A stretch of DNA of 64,000 nucleotides from Paraburkholderia gardini (lineage in GTDB: Bacteria; Pseudomonadota; Gammaproteobacteria; Burkholderiales; Burkholderiaceae). The notes beneath the pieces are model-generated. The model was not told where the DNA came from and made no database searches. It was given only the letters and a program-made list of their open reading frames with translations. The position numbers were made by a program, and so were the translations under genes. Location: contig NZ_CAJQYY010000004.1 in the NCBI RefSeq assembly GCF_907164575.1, positions 62,001 to 126,000 of the forward strand, read 5' to 3'. Within the stretch, counting starts at the first letter, position 1, and the number at the start of each line of letters is the position of its first letter. Shown one piece after another: positions 38,641-47,587 of this stretch.

Positions 38641-40341
38641 CTACTTGACCTTCTGCGCGTTGGCTGTGGTCTTCGGGCGGCTACCCGCAGCCTTCGACGC
38701 CTTGCTGGGTGTACCCGATGAAACCGCTACCTTCGACGTTTTATGCTTGCTGGCTCCTGTCGATGCGCTGGCCTTGCTCACCGGTACCGAAGCCTTGACG
38801 ACCTTGCCCTGGCTACGACCCTTCTTCTTATCGTAGCGCGAATCGGGCTTCGTGTCTGCGACCCGGGTACCGATCTTCTCGACACTGCCGCCCTCGCCCG
38901 ACGATGCACTGGCGCGCAGCACAGGGCCCGGCTCAGCCGGCAACGCCTTGCCGACTGGCACGTGCAGCACGATCACCTGGCCCCGCGAAACCTGATTGCG
39001 GTGCGTACGATTCCATGCCCTCAGTTGTCCCACAGAAACGCCGTAGCGATCGGCGAGCGATGCCATCGACTGCGTGCGACGCACGCGGATCAGCATCTTG
39101 CGCGTATCGGGAACGTCAGGTTCCATCGCGAGCACAGCGCTTTCGGCGACGTCGGCGCTGATGTCCTCGTCGTCGTCGTCGCCGCGCGGCACGACGATCG
39201 TCGAGCCCGGCTTCAGCCGCATGCCCGCCGGGATCTTGTTGACTTCCATCAGCGTGTCCGCGTCGACGCCGATCTTCTGCGCAATCGCGGCCGGACGCGC
39301 GCGCTCGGTGACCGTGTAGGTGGTCCACGACGACAGCGAGCCGCTATACGACTTCAGGTTCGCCTCGAAGGCGCTTGCGTTGTCGAACGGCAGCAGGATC
39401 TGCGGTTGCGTGGCGCCGAGAATCACCGGCTTTCTGAACGACGGATTGAGCGAGCGGAATTCGTCGGTCGACATGTTCGCGAGCTTCGCCGCCGTGTCGA
39501 CGTCGATATCGTGCGCCGTCGTGACGGTCACGAAGTACGGATGGTTCGGAATGCTCGGCAGCGTCAGGCCGTACATCTGCGGATTCGCGATGATGTTCTT
39601 CACGGCCTGCAGCTTCGGCACGTAGTTACGCGTCTCATTCGGCATGCGCAGGCTGAGATAGTCGGTCGGCAGGCCGGCGGCCTCGTTGCGCGCGATCGCG
39701 CGCTGCACGTTGCCCTCGCCCCAGTTGTACGCGGCGAGCGCGAGATACCAGTCGCCGAACATGTCATGCAGGCGCGACAGATAGTCGAGCGCGGCGCTCG
39801 TCGACGCGAGCACGTCGCGGCGTTCGTCCTGCCACATGTTCTGCTTCAGGTTGTAGGTGCGGCCCGTGCCGGGCATGAACTGCCACATACCCGCGGCCTT
39901 CGCGACCGACAGCGCCTGCGGACTGTACGCGGATTCGATGAACGGCAGCAGCGCAAGCTCGGTCGGCATGTGACGCGCCTCGAGCTCCTCGACGATGTGA
40001 TACAGGTATTTTTGCGACCGGACCGTCATACGCTCGACGTAATCGGGACGCTGTGCGTACCAGTTGACCTGCATGTCGACGAGGTCGGTCTTCAGGTCCG
40101 GCATCTGATAGCCACGACGAATACGGCTCCACAGATCGGCGTCGGGACTCGTCAACTGGTTGACGGAACCTTGATCGACGTTGATGGTTTCCCTGGCGGA
40201 GGCGGTCTTGCGGAGGGCGTCGGCTACTGCCTGTTGCGTGGCGGGGTTCGTTGCTGCGGTGGTTGGGCTATTCGCTGGCGGCCCCGAGCTCGCGCATGCG
40301 GCGAGCGTCAGAACCAACAGCACACTTAGGATAAATCGCAT
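38641..40341 (-). CDS. mltD: Membrane-bound lytic murein transglycosylase D with LysM repeats
   Basis: Outer-membrane lipoprotein that cleaves peptidoglycan with formation of anhydromuramic ends. The ATG at 40341 opens MRFILSVLLVLTLAAC with a lipobox. The SLT domain has LLPFIESAYSP (catalytic Glu near 136), AAGMWQFMPGTGRTYNL and YLALAAYNWGEGNVQRAI. Two LysM modules follow (about residues 335-385 and 415-465). The last 75 residues are a Lys/Ser/Ala-rich tail (YDKKKGRSQGKVVKASV and similar) not found in E. coli MltD. Total 566 residues against about 452 in E. coli. A good promoter is visible upstream. Confidence 0.93.
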   Translation of the reverse strand: MRFILSVLLVLTLAACASSGPPANSPTTAATNPATQQAVADALRKTASARETINVDQGSVNQLTSPDADLWSRIRRGYQMPDLKTDLVDMQVNWYAQRPDYVERMTVRSQKYLYHIVEELEARHMPTELALLPFIESAYSPQALSVAKAAGMWQFMPGTGRTYNLKQNMWQDERRDVLASTSAALDYLSRLHDMFGDWYLALAAYNWGEGNVQRAIARNEAAGLPTDYLSLRMPNETRNYVPKLQAVKNIIANPQMYGLTLPSIPNHPYFVTVTTAHDIDVDTAAKLANMSTDEFRSLNPSFRKPVILGATQPQILLPFDNASAFEANLKSYSGSLSSWTTYTVTERARPAAIAQKIGVDADTLMEVNKIPAGMRLKPGSTIVVPRGDDDDEDISADVAESAVLAMEPDVPDTRKMLIRVRRTQSMASLADRYGVSVGQLRAWNRTHRNQVSRGQVIVLHVPVGKALPAEPGPVLRASASSGEGGSVEKIGTRVADTKPDSRYDKKKGRSQGKVVKASVPVSKASASTGASKHKTSKVAVSSGTPSKASKAAGSRPKTTANAQKVK

Positions 40342-40379
40342 GTAGATCTCGGCTTCCATAGGACTGGAATTTGCAGCCG

Positions 40380-40408
40380 ATAGTACGAAACGATATAGTT
40401 TTCGTCAA
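40380..40408 (-). promoter_or_regulatory. Sigma-70 promoter of mltD
   Basis: On the minus strand TTGACG (40408-40403) and TACTAT (40385-40380) are 17 bases apart in an AT-rich segment, about 38 bases before the mltD ATG. Confidence 0.7.
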
Positions 40409-40495
40409 TCAGAAATATAAGAAAACCTTGGCAAATCCTAGACTTGGCGAATTTTTTCTATTTTTGGCTTGAGCAAAACCCTGCCTGACGACAGG

Positions 40496-41293
40496 TTACC
40501 GGAAGCGGTTTTTCCACTCGCGCATCAACGTGAACGCGGCAAGCCGGTCGGGCACCGATTCATGCAACTGTTCGGCGAGGGTCGTCTGGACGGCCTGATC
40601 GTCGGTCCGCAGGAACGGGTTCACCGCCCTTTCGTGGGCGATCGTGGTGGGCAGCGTGGGCATCTTGCGGGCACGCAGCGCGATCGCCTCGTCGCGCCAG
40701 TTCTGCAGGGCGCGGTTGTCCGGATCGCAGGCGAGCGCGAAGCGGATGTTGGAGAGCGTATATTCGTGCGCGCAGTGGACTTCGGTCGAACCGGGCAGCG
40801 CGGCCAGCGAATCGAGCGAGTCGAGCATCTGCGCCGGCGTGCCTTCGAAGAGCCGGCCGCAGCCGCACGCAAACAGCGTGTCGCCGCAGAAAACGTGCGG
40901 CGTGCCGCGCGGGTCGGCCGCCTGAAAATAGGCAATATGGCCGCTCGTATGGCCGGGGACGTCGAGCACGGTGAATTCGAGCGCGGGTTCGGCGAGCATC
41001 ACGCGATCGCCGTGTTTCAGACGATATGTGAGATGCTCGATCGCTTCGCCGGCCGGACCGTAGACGGGCACCGCCTGGCCATTCAGCAGATCGGCCACAC
41101 CGCCGACGTGGTCGCGGTGATGGTGCGTGAGTAAAATAGCGCTCAGTTGCCAGCCCCGTTTTGCCAGATACGCACGGACGGGTTCGGCCTCGCCCGGATC
41201 GACGGCCACTGCGTGGCGGCCGTCCGATACGAGCCAGATGTAATTGTCTTCAAACGCCGGGACCGGGACGTATTCAAGTTCAAGCGAATTCAT
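40496..41293 (-). CDS. gloB: Hydroxyacylglutathione hydrolase (glyoxalase II)
   Basis: Hydrolyses S-lactoylglutathione to lactate and glutathione, completing methylglyoxal detoxification. The 265-residue metallo-beta-lactamase-fold protein has YVPVPAFEDNYIWLV at the start, the dinuclear metal motif THHHRDHVGG, VLDVPGHTSGHIAYF, FCGDTLFACGCGRLFEG and HCAHEYT. The ATG at 41293 is chosen; one at 41312-41314 is also in frame. The gene is divergent from the yafS-like methyltransferase with starts only 19 bases apart, as in the conserved gloB-yafS-rnhA-dnaQ cluster. Confidence 0.95.
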   Translation of the reverse strand: MNSLELEYVPVPAFEDNYIWLVSDGRHAVAVDPGEAEPVRAYLAKRGWQLSAILLTHHHRDHVGGVADLLNGQAVPVYGPAGEAIEHLTYRLKHGDRVMLAEPALEFTVLDVPGHTSGHIAYFQAADPRGTPHVFCGDTLFACGCGRLFEGTPAQMLDSLDSLAALPGSTEVHCAHEYTLSNIRFALACDPDNRALQNWRDEAIALRARKMPTLPTTIAHERAVNPFLRTDDQAVQTTLAEQLHESVPDRLAAFTLMREWKNRFR

Positions 41294-41312
41294 GGGCGAC
41301 GCATTCTCTGAC

Positions 41313-42140
41313 ATGTCTGACCGATCGATTATAGACTGGCCCGCCTGGACCGATTCGCCGCCTGGTCGTTACGTGCTCGAGTGGGAACAGGCGCAGCTCG
41401 ACCGGGTGGTGTCGAACGTGTTCGGCTATCACGCGCTTCAGCTCGGGCTGCCGCAACTCGACGCACTGCGTGAGAACCGCATGCCCTGTCGCGGCCTGGT
41501 GCTCGACGCCGCCAGCGGCAGCAGCGCGCCCTACTCGTTCCCGCGCGGCCCGATGCCCGGCCCCGTCCGCAGCCTCGCCGAGCGCCACGCGCCCGCCGGC
41601 CGCAGCACCGTCTGGTGCGATCTGCTCGACCTGCCGTTCGAAGCGCAGAGCGTCGATCTGATCGTGATGCCGCATACGCTCGAATTCACGAGCGACCCGC
41701 ACCGCCTGCTGCGCGAAGCCGAACGCGTGCTGATGCCGGAAGGCCAGCTGATCATTCTGGGCTTCAATTCGCTATCGCTGTGGGGCGCGCGGCAATCGCT
41801 CGGCAAGGTTACGGGGCGGCCGTTCGTGCCCGCCCAGCATGACCTGATCGCGTTCACGCGCCTGAAGGACTGGATCAAGCTGTTAGGCTTCGACCTTGAA
41901 CGCGGGCGCTTCGGCTGTTATCGTCCGCCGCTCGCGAGCGATCAGTGGCTCGCTCGCTATGCCTTCATGGAAGCCGCCGGCGACCGCTGGTGGCCGATCT
42001 TCGGCGCGTCCTACATGGTGACCGCGATCAAGCGCGTGCGCGGCATGCGGCTCGTCGGTCCATTGAAGGTGAAAAAGCCTGTTCTTGCCGCCGGGCTTGC
42101 GCCCGCCGCCACTCCGAATACCCGTAACCACCGCAAATGA
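41313..42140 (+). CDS. YafS-like SAM-dependent methyltransferase
   Basis: 275-residue class I methyltransferase-like protein of unknown substrate, in the position of E. coli yafS between gloB and rnhA. The Methyltransf_11-type core includes [40 protein letters not shown] and a C-terminal extension with [17 protein letters not shown]. The usual SAM loop (DxGxGxG) is replaced by [11 protein letters not shown], so SAM binding may be altered. Its stop overlaps the rnhA start (ATGA at 42137-42140), so the two are coupled. Confidence 0.82.
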   Translation: MSDRSIIDWPAWTDSPPGRYVLEWEQAQLDRVVSNVFGYHALQLGLPQLDALRENRMPCRGLVLDAASGSSAPYSFPRGPMPGPVRSLAERHAPAGRSTVWCDLLDLPFEAQSVDLIVMPHTLEFTSDPHRLLREAERVLMPEGQLIILGFNSLSLWGARQSLGKVTGRPFVPAQHDLIAFTRLKDWIKLLGFDLERGRFGCYRPPLASDQWLARYAFMEAAGDRWWPIFGASYMVTAIKRVRGMRLVGPLKVKKPVLAAGLAPAATPNTRNHRK

Positions 42141-42583
42141 CTCAAGAAATCATCGAAATTTTCACCGACGGCGCCTGCAAGGGCAATCCTGGCCCTGGCG
42201 GCTGGGGCGCGCTCATGCGCTTCGGCGCACAGGAAAAAGAGCTGTTCGGCGGCGAAGCGCTCACCACCAACAACCGCATGGAACTGATGGGCGTGATCGC
42301 AGCGCTCGAAGCGTTGAAGCGTCCATGCAAGGCCGTCGTGCATACCGATTCGCAATATGTGCAGAAAGGCATCAGCGAATGGATTCATGGCTGGAAAAAG
42401 AAAGGCTGGATGACGGCGGCGAAAACGCCGGTGAAAAACGCCGACCTCTGGAAACGGCTCGACGCGCTCGTCCAGCAGCATGAGATCGAATGGCGCTGGG
42501 TGAAAGGCCATGCCGGACACCCGGAAAACGAGCGCGCCGATGCGCTTGCGAATCGCGGCGTCGCGTCGCTCGCCGGGACCTGA
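42137..42583 (+). CDS. rnhA: Ribonuclease HI
   Basis: Cleaves the RNA strand of RNA-DNA hybrids, removing primers and R-loops. The 148-residue protein has the four catalytic acids in the usual contexts: [37 protein letters not shown] and [12 protein letters not shown]. The basic handle region is [13 protein letters not shown]. The start overlaps the upstream gene by four bases, and dnaQ follows 48 bases downstream. Confidence 0.97.
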   Translation: MTQEIIEIFTDGACKGNPGPGGWGALMRFGAQEKELFGGEALTTNNRMELMGVIAALEALKRPCKAVVHTDSQYVQKGISEWIHGWKKKGWMTAAKTPVKNADLWKRLDALVQQHEIEWRWVKGHAGHPENERADALANRGVASLAGT

Positions 42584-42631
42584 ATTCCGGTCCCTCTTTT
42601 TATCGCTAATTTCAACGCGGGCTGATCCGAT

Positions 42632-43378
42632 ATGCGTCAAATTGTTCTCGACACCGAAACCACAGGCCTCAATGCGCGCACGGGCGATCGCATCATCGAA
42701 ATCGGCTGTGTCGAGCTGGTCAACCGCCGGCTGACGGGCAACAACCTGCACTTCTACGTCAACCCGGAACGCGACAGCGATCCGGGCGCGCTCGCCGTTC
42801 ACGGCCTGACAACCGAATTCCTCAGCGACAAACCAAAGTTCGCTGAAATCGCCGATGCGTTGCGCGATTTCGTGCAGGACGCAGAACTGATCATTCACAA
42901 CGCGCCGTTCGACATCGGCTTTCTCGATGCGGAATTCACTCTGCTCGGGCTGCCGCCGTTCAGCCAGCACTGCGGCGAGGTGATCGACACGCTGGTGCGC
43001 GCGAAGTCGATTTTCCCGGGCAAGCGCAATTCGCTCGACGCGCTGTGCGACCGTTTCGGCATTAGCAACGCGCACCGTACGCTTCACGGCGCATTGCTCG
43101 ATTCGGAACTGCTCGCGGAAGTTTTTCTCGCGATGACGCGCGGCCAGGAAAGCCTCGTGATCGACATGATGGGCGAAGTGTCCGGCGGCGGCGATGCGCA
43201 TGCGCCGCGCGTGAAGCTCGACGCACTCGACCTGGTCGTGCTGACGGCGAGCAGCGATGAACTCGCGGAACATCAGGCCGTGCTGGATGGTCTCGACAAG
43301 GCGGTCAAGGGCACGAGCGTCTGGCGTCTCGCGCCGGTATCAGAGGCCGGTACAGCCGTCGATACGCAGTCTGCTTAA
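42632..43378 (+). CDS. dnaQ: DNA polymerase III epsilon subunit (3'-5' proofreading exonuclease)
   Basis: Proofreading subunit of the replicative polymerase. The DEDDh exonuclease motifs are complete: IVLDTETTGL (Asp7, Glu9), IIHNAPFDIGFLD and HGALLDSELLAEV. The C-terminal segment that binds the alpha subunit is present but divergent. The 248-residue length is normal. In E. coli dnaQ and rnhA are divergent and adjacent; here they are in tandem. A promoter and tRNA-Val follow. Confidence 0.97.
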   Translation: MRQIVLDTETTGLNARTGDRIIEIGCVELVNRRLTGNNLHFYVNPERDSDPGALAVHGLTTEFLSDKPKFAEIADALRDFVQDAELIIHNAPFDIGFLDAEFTLLGLPPFSQHCGEVIDTLVRAKSIFPGKRNSLDALCDRFGISNAHRTLHGALLDSELLAEVFLAMTRGQESLVIDMMGEVSGGGDAHAPRVKLDALDLVVLTASSDELAEHQAVLDGLDKAVKGTSVWRLAPVSEAGTAVDTQSA

Positions 43379-43385
43379 AAAATAC

Positions 43386-43414
43386 TTTACGGCTTCTCAG
43401 GCGTCTGACATAAT
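43386..43414 (+). promoter_or_regulatory. Sigma-70 promoter of tRNA-Val
   Basis: TTTACG (43386-43391) and CATAAT (43409-43414) are separated by 17 bases, placing the start just before the mature tRNA at 43427. Confidence 0.7.
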
Positions 43415-43426
43415 TCGGCTCTCTTC

Positions 43427-43501
43427 GGGTGGTTAGCTCAGCGGTAGAGCACTGCCTTCACACGGCAGGGGTCACTGGTTCGATCCCAGTACTACCCACC
43501 A
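43427..43501 (+). tRNA. tRNA-Val (anticodon CAC)
   Basis: Cloverleaf with acceptor GGGTGGT paired with ACTACCC (one wobble), D arm TAGCTCAGC, anticodon loop TTCACAC giving CAC, T arm ACTGG-TTCGATC-CCAGT, discriminator A and encoded CCA. It reads GTG, the main valine codon in this genome. Confidence 0.95.
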
Positions 43502-43512
43502 GAATGTGCGCG

Positions 43513-43545
43513 AAAAGCCCAGGTCTCACGACCTGGGCTTTTTTC
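43513..43545 (+). terminator. Terminator of tRNA-Val
   Basis: AAAAGCCCAGGTC and GACCTGGGCTTTT pair over 13 bp with loop TCAC, followed by further T residues. Confidence 0.85.
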
Positions 43546-43620
43546 GTTAACCTCGTCCGACGAGCTCGACCCGGGCATCCGACCCGCGCAGTCAGGGCGG
43601 CTACACACGCCGCCCGTCAC

Positions 43621-44550
43621 TCACAACGCCCCGGCATACTCCGGCTCGGGCAGCCCACTCACGCCTGCCCGGATCGCGAACACCGCACCGTCATCATCGG
43701 TTGCGCCAGCACCCGGACGGATCGACGTCACGAACAGTGTATCGAGATCGCGCCCGCCGAACGCGCACATCGAAGGCTTCACGGCCGGCACTTCGATCTG
43801 CCGGTCGAGCGCGCCTTGCGGCGTGAAACGCAGCAGCAAACCTGCATCGTTGGCACACGTCCAGTAACAGCCGTCCGCGTCCACCGCCGCGCCGTCCGGA
43901 CGGCCCGCGTGATCGTGAAGATCAGCGAAGACGCGCCGGTTTCGCGGCGTACCGCTTTCGACGTCGAAATCGAACGCCCAGATGAGACGCTTCAACGGAT
44001 GCGAATCCGACAGGTACATCGTCGCGCCGTCCGGCGACCACGCAAGACCGTTCTGCGTGATCAGTCCGTCGATCACCGGCGCTGACAAAACACCCTGCAC
44101 GTCGAAGCGGAATAACGCGCCGAGCGGGCTCGCGAGCGACATATCCTGGACCATCGTCCCGGCCCAGAAGCGCCCCTGACGATCGCAGCGTCCATCGTTA
44201 AAGCGCATGTCCTGACCGGGAAACACCGGCGCAGCCAGTTTCCTGACCCGCGACGGCGGCACAATCACACTCGCACCGGCCGAACCGCCGGCCTCGGGCA
44301 ACGTCACCGAGAACAAGCCGGTTTCCATGCCTGCGAGCACGCGGCCCGTCTGATCGAATGCGATGCACGCGACCTTCTCGGGCAACACCCATTCCGAGCG
44401 CACGCCGGTGGCCACGTGCAACCGCACGATCTTCCGCGCGGGGATGTCGACCCAGTAGAACGCCTCTTCCGCCGCACGCCACACAGGGCTTTCGCCAACC
44501 GACGCCTGCCCTGCCACGTCGATTCTTTCGACCGGTACGCCCACGGCCAT
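43621..44550 (-). CDS. SMP-30/gluconolactonase family lactonase, probably uronate-pathway aldarolactonase (UxuL type)
   Basis: 309-residue beta-propeller lactonase. The divalent-metal ligands sit in GESPVWRAAEEAFYWVD (Glu), LITQNGLAWSPDG (Asn) and MYLSDSHPLKRLIW (Asp), and MRFNDGRCDRQGRFWAGTM is the family core. The start at 44550 overlaps the udh stop (TAATG), so both are translated together. SMP-30 lactonases of the UxuL type are known partners of uronate dehydrogenase, opening the glucaro- or galactarolactone that Udh makes. Specificity here is inferred from that context. I see no aldarate dehydratase in the window. Confidence 0.85.
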   Translation of the reverse strand: MAVGVPVERIDVAGQASVGESPVWRAAEEAFYWVDIPARKIVRLHVATGVRSEWVLPEKVACIAFDQTGRVLAGMETGLFSVTLPEAGGSAGASVIVPPSRVRKLAAPVFPGQDMRFNDGRCDRQGRFWAGTMVQDMSLASPLGALFRFDVQGVLSAPVIDGLITQNGLAWSPDGATMYLSDSHPLKRLIWAFDFDVESGTPRNRRVFADLHDHAGRPDGAAVDADGCYWTCANDAGLLLRFTPQGALDRQIEVPAVKPSMCAFGGRDLDTLFVTSIRPGAGATDDDGAVFAIRAGVSGLPEPEYAGAL

Positions 44551-45380
44551 TACTTGCGCTCCATCGGCTCGCCGAGCACGAATGCACCGCCCTGATACAG
44601 CTGCGCGGCGTCGTCGCGATTGTCGGTCGGTGCAGTCAGCGGGAAACGGGACTCGAACTGCGTCGAACTGTCCTGCGGGTTGAAACCGAGGAACGCCGCC
44701 TTCGTGTTGTCCCACCATTTCACCGGGTTGTTCGAAGCGCCGTAGACGATCGCGTGCCCGACACGATTCGTGAACAGCGAGCAGCGCACCAGTTCGATGA
44801 AATCGCGATAGCTCAGATACGTGACGAGCATGCGCGGATTGCGCGGTTCCTCGAACGACGAACCAATCCGCACGCACACGGTTTCCAGCCCGAAACGGTC
44901 GTAGTAATAGCGCGACAGCGATTCACCGAAGCATTTCGTCACGCCGTAGAGGCTGTCGGGGCGCGTCGGCGAATCGGCGTCGAGCACCGTCGTGGTCGGG
45001 TGGAAACCGATCGCATGGTTCGAGCTGGCGAAGACGATGCGCTTCACGCCATGCTTGTGCGCGGCCGCATACAGGTTGTAGAGCCCGCGGATATTGGCTT
45101 CGATCAGATCGTCGAACGGAGCGTCGACCGAAATGCCACCAAGATGCACGATCGCATCGACACCTTCGACCAGCGCATCGACAGCCGCCCGGTCAGCCAG
45201 ATCCAGCACGACAACCTCTTCGTGCGACGCCGCCTCGCCCATCGGCGCAATGTCGGTCACGCGCACGATGTCGGCCCAGTCCGCGAGCGGCCCGCGCATC
45301 TGGACGCCGAGGTTGCCGGCGGCACCCGTCAGGAGAATGCGATGGAATGGTTTGCGTGCTGCGTCCGATTGATTGCTCAT
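44550..45380 (-). CDS. udh: Uronate dehydrogenase (NAD+)
   Basis: 276-residue short-chain-type dehydrogenase that oxidises D-glucuronate or D-galacturonate to the aldarolactone. The NAD-binding motif is RILLTGAAGNLG, the catalytic pair is YGVTK, and the substrate region RIGSSFEEPRNPRML, FASSNHAIGFHP and WWDNTKAAFLGFNPQDSS follow the pattern of characterised Pseudomonas/Agrobacterium Udh. The ATG at 45380 gives MSNQSDAARKPFHRILLTG. The promoter and a LacI-type operator are immediately upstream, with the regulator gene divergent. Confidence 0.9.
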   Translation of the reverse strand: MSNQSDAARKPFHRILLTGAAGNLGVQMRGPLADWADIVRVTDIAPMGEAASHEEVVVLDLADRAAVDALVEGVDAIVHLGGISVDAPFDDLIEANIRGLYNLYAAAHKHGVKRIVFASSNHAIGFHPTTTVLDADSPTRPDSLYGVTKCFGESLSRYYYDRFGLETVCVRIGSSFEEPRNPRMLVTYLSYRDFIELVRCSLFTNRVGHAIVYGASNNPVKWWDNTKAAFLGFNPQDSSTQFESRFPLTAPTDNRDDAAQLYQGGAFVLGEPMERK

Positions 45381-45439
45381 GTTGGGGTGTCCTCTGATTG
45401 CGTATGATCGGTGGTCAGCCAGCAAAAAAACTGGCGAGC

Positions 45440-45451
45440 GAAAACGTTTTC
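45440..45451. promoter_or_regulatory. LacI-family operator O1 (over the udh transcription start)
   Basis: GAAAACGTTTTC is a perfect 12-bp palindrome with the central CG that LacI/GalR regulators recognise. It lies directly downstream of the udh -10 element, covering the predicted start, a classic repression position. Confidence 0.75.
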
Positions 45452-45453
45452 CT

Positions 45454-45483
45454 ACTATAGTTTTTCAGGCACCATCGAGTCAA
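45454..45483 (-). promoter_or_regulatory. Sigma-70 promoter of the udh-lactonase operon
   Basis: On the minus strand TTGACT (45483-45478) and TATAGT (45459-45454) are 18 bases apart. The operator at 45440-45451 begins at about +1. Confidence 0.7.
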
Positions 45484-45515
45484 GAAATTTGCCTGAAATT
45501 CGGACCACATTCTGT

Positions 45516-45529
45516 GAAAAACGTTTACC
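45516..45529. promoter_or_regulatory. Second LacI-family operator, before the regulator gene
   Basis: GAAAAACGTTTACC contains the AAACGTTT core with one arm degenerate. It ends four bases before the regulator ATG and overlaps its leader, so it may give autoregulation or a loop with the first operator (about 77 bases centre to centre). Confidence 0.6.
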
Positions 45530-45533
45530 TTAA

Positions 45534-46535
45534 ATGAAAAGAACTACACCCACGATTCGCGATGTCGCCGCTGCAGCGGGTGTCTCGGTGGCGACTGTGT
45601 CGAAGTACATGAACGGTGCGCAACGCTTTTCCGCGCCTGTCGAAGCCCGCCTGAAAGAAGCGATCGAGCAGCTCGGCTACCGCTCCAACCCGCTCGCCCG
45701 CTCGATGATCACGGGCGAGACACGCACGATCGGCCTCGCGATCCTCGATATCCGCAACCCGTACTTCACCAATATCGTGAAGGGTGCGAACCGCATCGCG
45801 CTGCGTCACGACTACACGCTATTGCTGGTGGATACCGAGGAAAACCAGGAGCGCGAGCGGCCGCTGATCGAGGCGCTCGCGCAACGGGTGGACGGCGTCA
45901 TCATCAGTTCGCGGATGCAGGAAGACGCCATGGACTGGATGACGAAGCTGAACAAGCCCGTCGTCCTGCTCGGCCGCAACGCGCAATGTCCGATTCCGAG
46001 CGTGAGCCACGACAGCTATCTCGCCGGCTACATGCTGGCGCGACACCTGTTGAATCTGGGGCACCGGCGCATCGCGTATCTCGGGTTCGCGAGTTCCCGC
46101 TGGGACGCAGAGCGCATCCGCGGCGCACGCACGTGCCTTTCGGAAACCGGCATGAAGCTCGACGTGTATGACGCGCACGCGCCATCGACGCTGGCCGGCA
46201 AGGCCGCCTGCTCATCGGTCATGCTGGGGCCGGAACGGCCCGAGGCGCTCATCTGCTACAACGACCTGATCGCGCTCGGCTTCATGAAGGAAGCGCTGGC
46301 GCTCGGCTTCAAGCTGCCGCAAGACCTCTCGGTGACAGGCTTCGATAACGTGCCGTACGGCGAATACGCCGTTCCGGCGCTAACGACCGTCGATATGCAG
46401 AGCGAAAAGATGGGCGAAACCGCGATGCTCAAACTGATCGACGTACTGTCCGGCAAGCGCGACATCGGTCACGTCACGCTCGAACCGCGACTGATCGTGC
46501 GCGACTCCACGATACGACGCGAAGAGACGCCCTGA
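45534..46535 (+). CDS. LacI-family transcriptional regulator of the uronate locus
   Basis: 333-residue repressor. The N-terminal helix-turn-helix TIRDVAAAAGVSVATVSKYM and the hinge helix LGYRSNPLARSM are typical, followed by a periplasmic-binding-protein-like effector domain (TIGLAILDIRNPYFTNIVKG to PALTTVDMQSEKMGE). It is divergent from udh, with two LacI-type palindromes between. The effector is probably a uronate or aldarate, by context only. The ATG at 45534 follows the second operator directly, and a ribosome site is poor. Confidence 0.9.
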   Translation: MKRTTPTIRDVAAAAGVSVATVSKYMNGAQRFSAPVEARLKEAIEQLGYRSNPLARSMITGETRTIGLAILDIRNPYFTNIVKGANRIALRHDYTLLLVDTEENQERERPLIEALAQRVDGVIISSRMQEDAMDWMTKLNKPVVLLGRNAQCPIPSVSHDSYLAGYMLARHLLNLGHRRIAYLGFASSRWDAERIRGARTCLSETGMKLDVYDAHAPSTLAGKAACSSVMLGPERPEALICYNDLIALGFMKEALALGFKLPQDLSVTGFDNVPYGEYAVPALTTVDMQSEKMGETAMLKLIDVLSGKRDIGHVTLEPRLIVRDSTIRREETP

Positions 46536-46604
46536 CCGTGCGGCGCGGCACATCGGGATGGGACACGCGGCCCACCCGGTTCAATCGACGTGTTTCCCGA
46601 GAAA

Positions 46605-47462
46605 TCAGACCTGCCGCAATATCGAATCGAGCGCACGGGCGGCCACACGATCGCCTTCGGTCAGAAGCGGCGCGCGGAATACGGTCTGCCGGTTATGTCC
46701 GGCTGCGGCGGGCGAATCCCACAGCAGTTCGACCTTCGGACGACGCCGCCACGCAGCAAGGCGCACGTGCGGCGCCGGAGCGGCCAGCGCGGCGTGCGTG
46801 ACGCCGGCGACGGGCGGTTCGGTCGCAAGCTCAGCGACGCCCGTCGACGGCGGGCCGGTATCGGTTGCGGCAATGTCGGGCCAGCGCACCGACAGTTCGC
46901 GCGAATCGTACTGGCCGAGCTTGCGGCTCTCGGCCCAGACGATCGCGGTACGTGTCACGAGATCGAGCGCCACGGCATAGCGGCCGATTGCATAGCGCCG
47001 CGCGGCGGTGTTCGTGCGCCACAGCGCGCGCGGACGGCAGATCCACATGACGGCGGCGTACAGCGCCGGCGCGGCCACGAGCCAGCCGTTAGTCGCGGCG
47101 ATCGTGCTGACGGCACGCCGCCAGCCGGCTACCCACACAAACGCGCCGACAGACCAGACTGCGAACACGAACCCAAGCAGCGCGAAGAGGCGCAACGCCT
47201 GACGCAGCCACTGCGGCAACGGATGAAACGGACGCTCGGCGCGAGGGTGGGCGCCCGGCAGGAAGATGATCAGGAACAGAAACACGAGGTTGATGCAGAC
47301 CCACGGCGAGGACGCCATCGCGCGCAGCGTGGCGAGCCCGAAACCCATGTCGGACATCGAAAAGAGCCACCGGGCCAGAATCACGAGACCGATGGCGCGC
47401 AGCGCGAAAACCGTCCCGGCGCCCGGCGCCGCGTTCGCACGCGTTTCTTTCGTTCTCGCCAA
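46605..47462 (-). CDS. Predicted membrane protein of unknown function
   Basis: 285-residue protein that I do not recognise. The start is TTG at 47462 with GGAGG five bases upstream. Four or so hydrophobic segments occupy about residues 18-34, 52-67, 88-112 and 124-142, with a basic loop (GAHPRAERPFHPLPQWLRQ) between the second and third. The C-terminal half, from about residue 150, is soluble, Ala/Pro/Arg-rich, and ends DRVAARALDSILRQV. It is convergent with the LacI gene. No catalytic motif is visible. Confidence 0.65.
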   Translation of the reverse strand: MARTKETRANAAPGAGTVFALRAIGLVILARWLFSMSDMGFGLATLRAMASSPWVCINLVFLFLIIFLPGAHPRAERPFHPLPQWLRQALRLFALLGFVFAVWSVGAFVWVAGWRRAVSTIAATNGWLVAAPALYAAVMWICRPRALWRTNTAARRYAIGRYAVALDLVTRTAIVWAESRKLGQYDSRELSVRWPDIAATDTGPPSTGVAELATEPPVAGVTHAALAAPAPHVRLAAWRRRPKVELLWDSPAAAGHNRQTVFRAPLLTEGDRVAARALDSILRQV

Positions 47463-47587
47463 GGCATCCTCCTGTCATCGGCGGCACCGCGGGGGAATTT
47501 TGCGGCACGGCCATTATAGGGATATTGCTGCGCTGCCTCACGCTCCGCAACACCGAAACCACGCCCGTTCGCCCTGGACGCAGCGCA

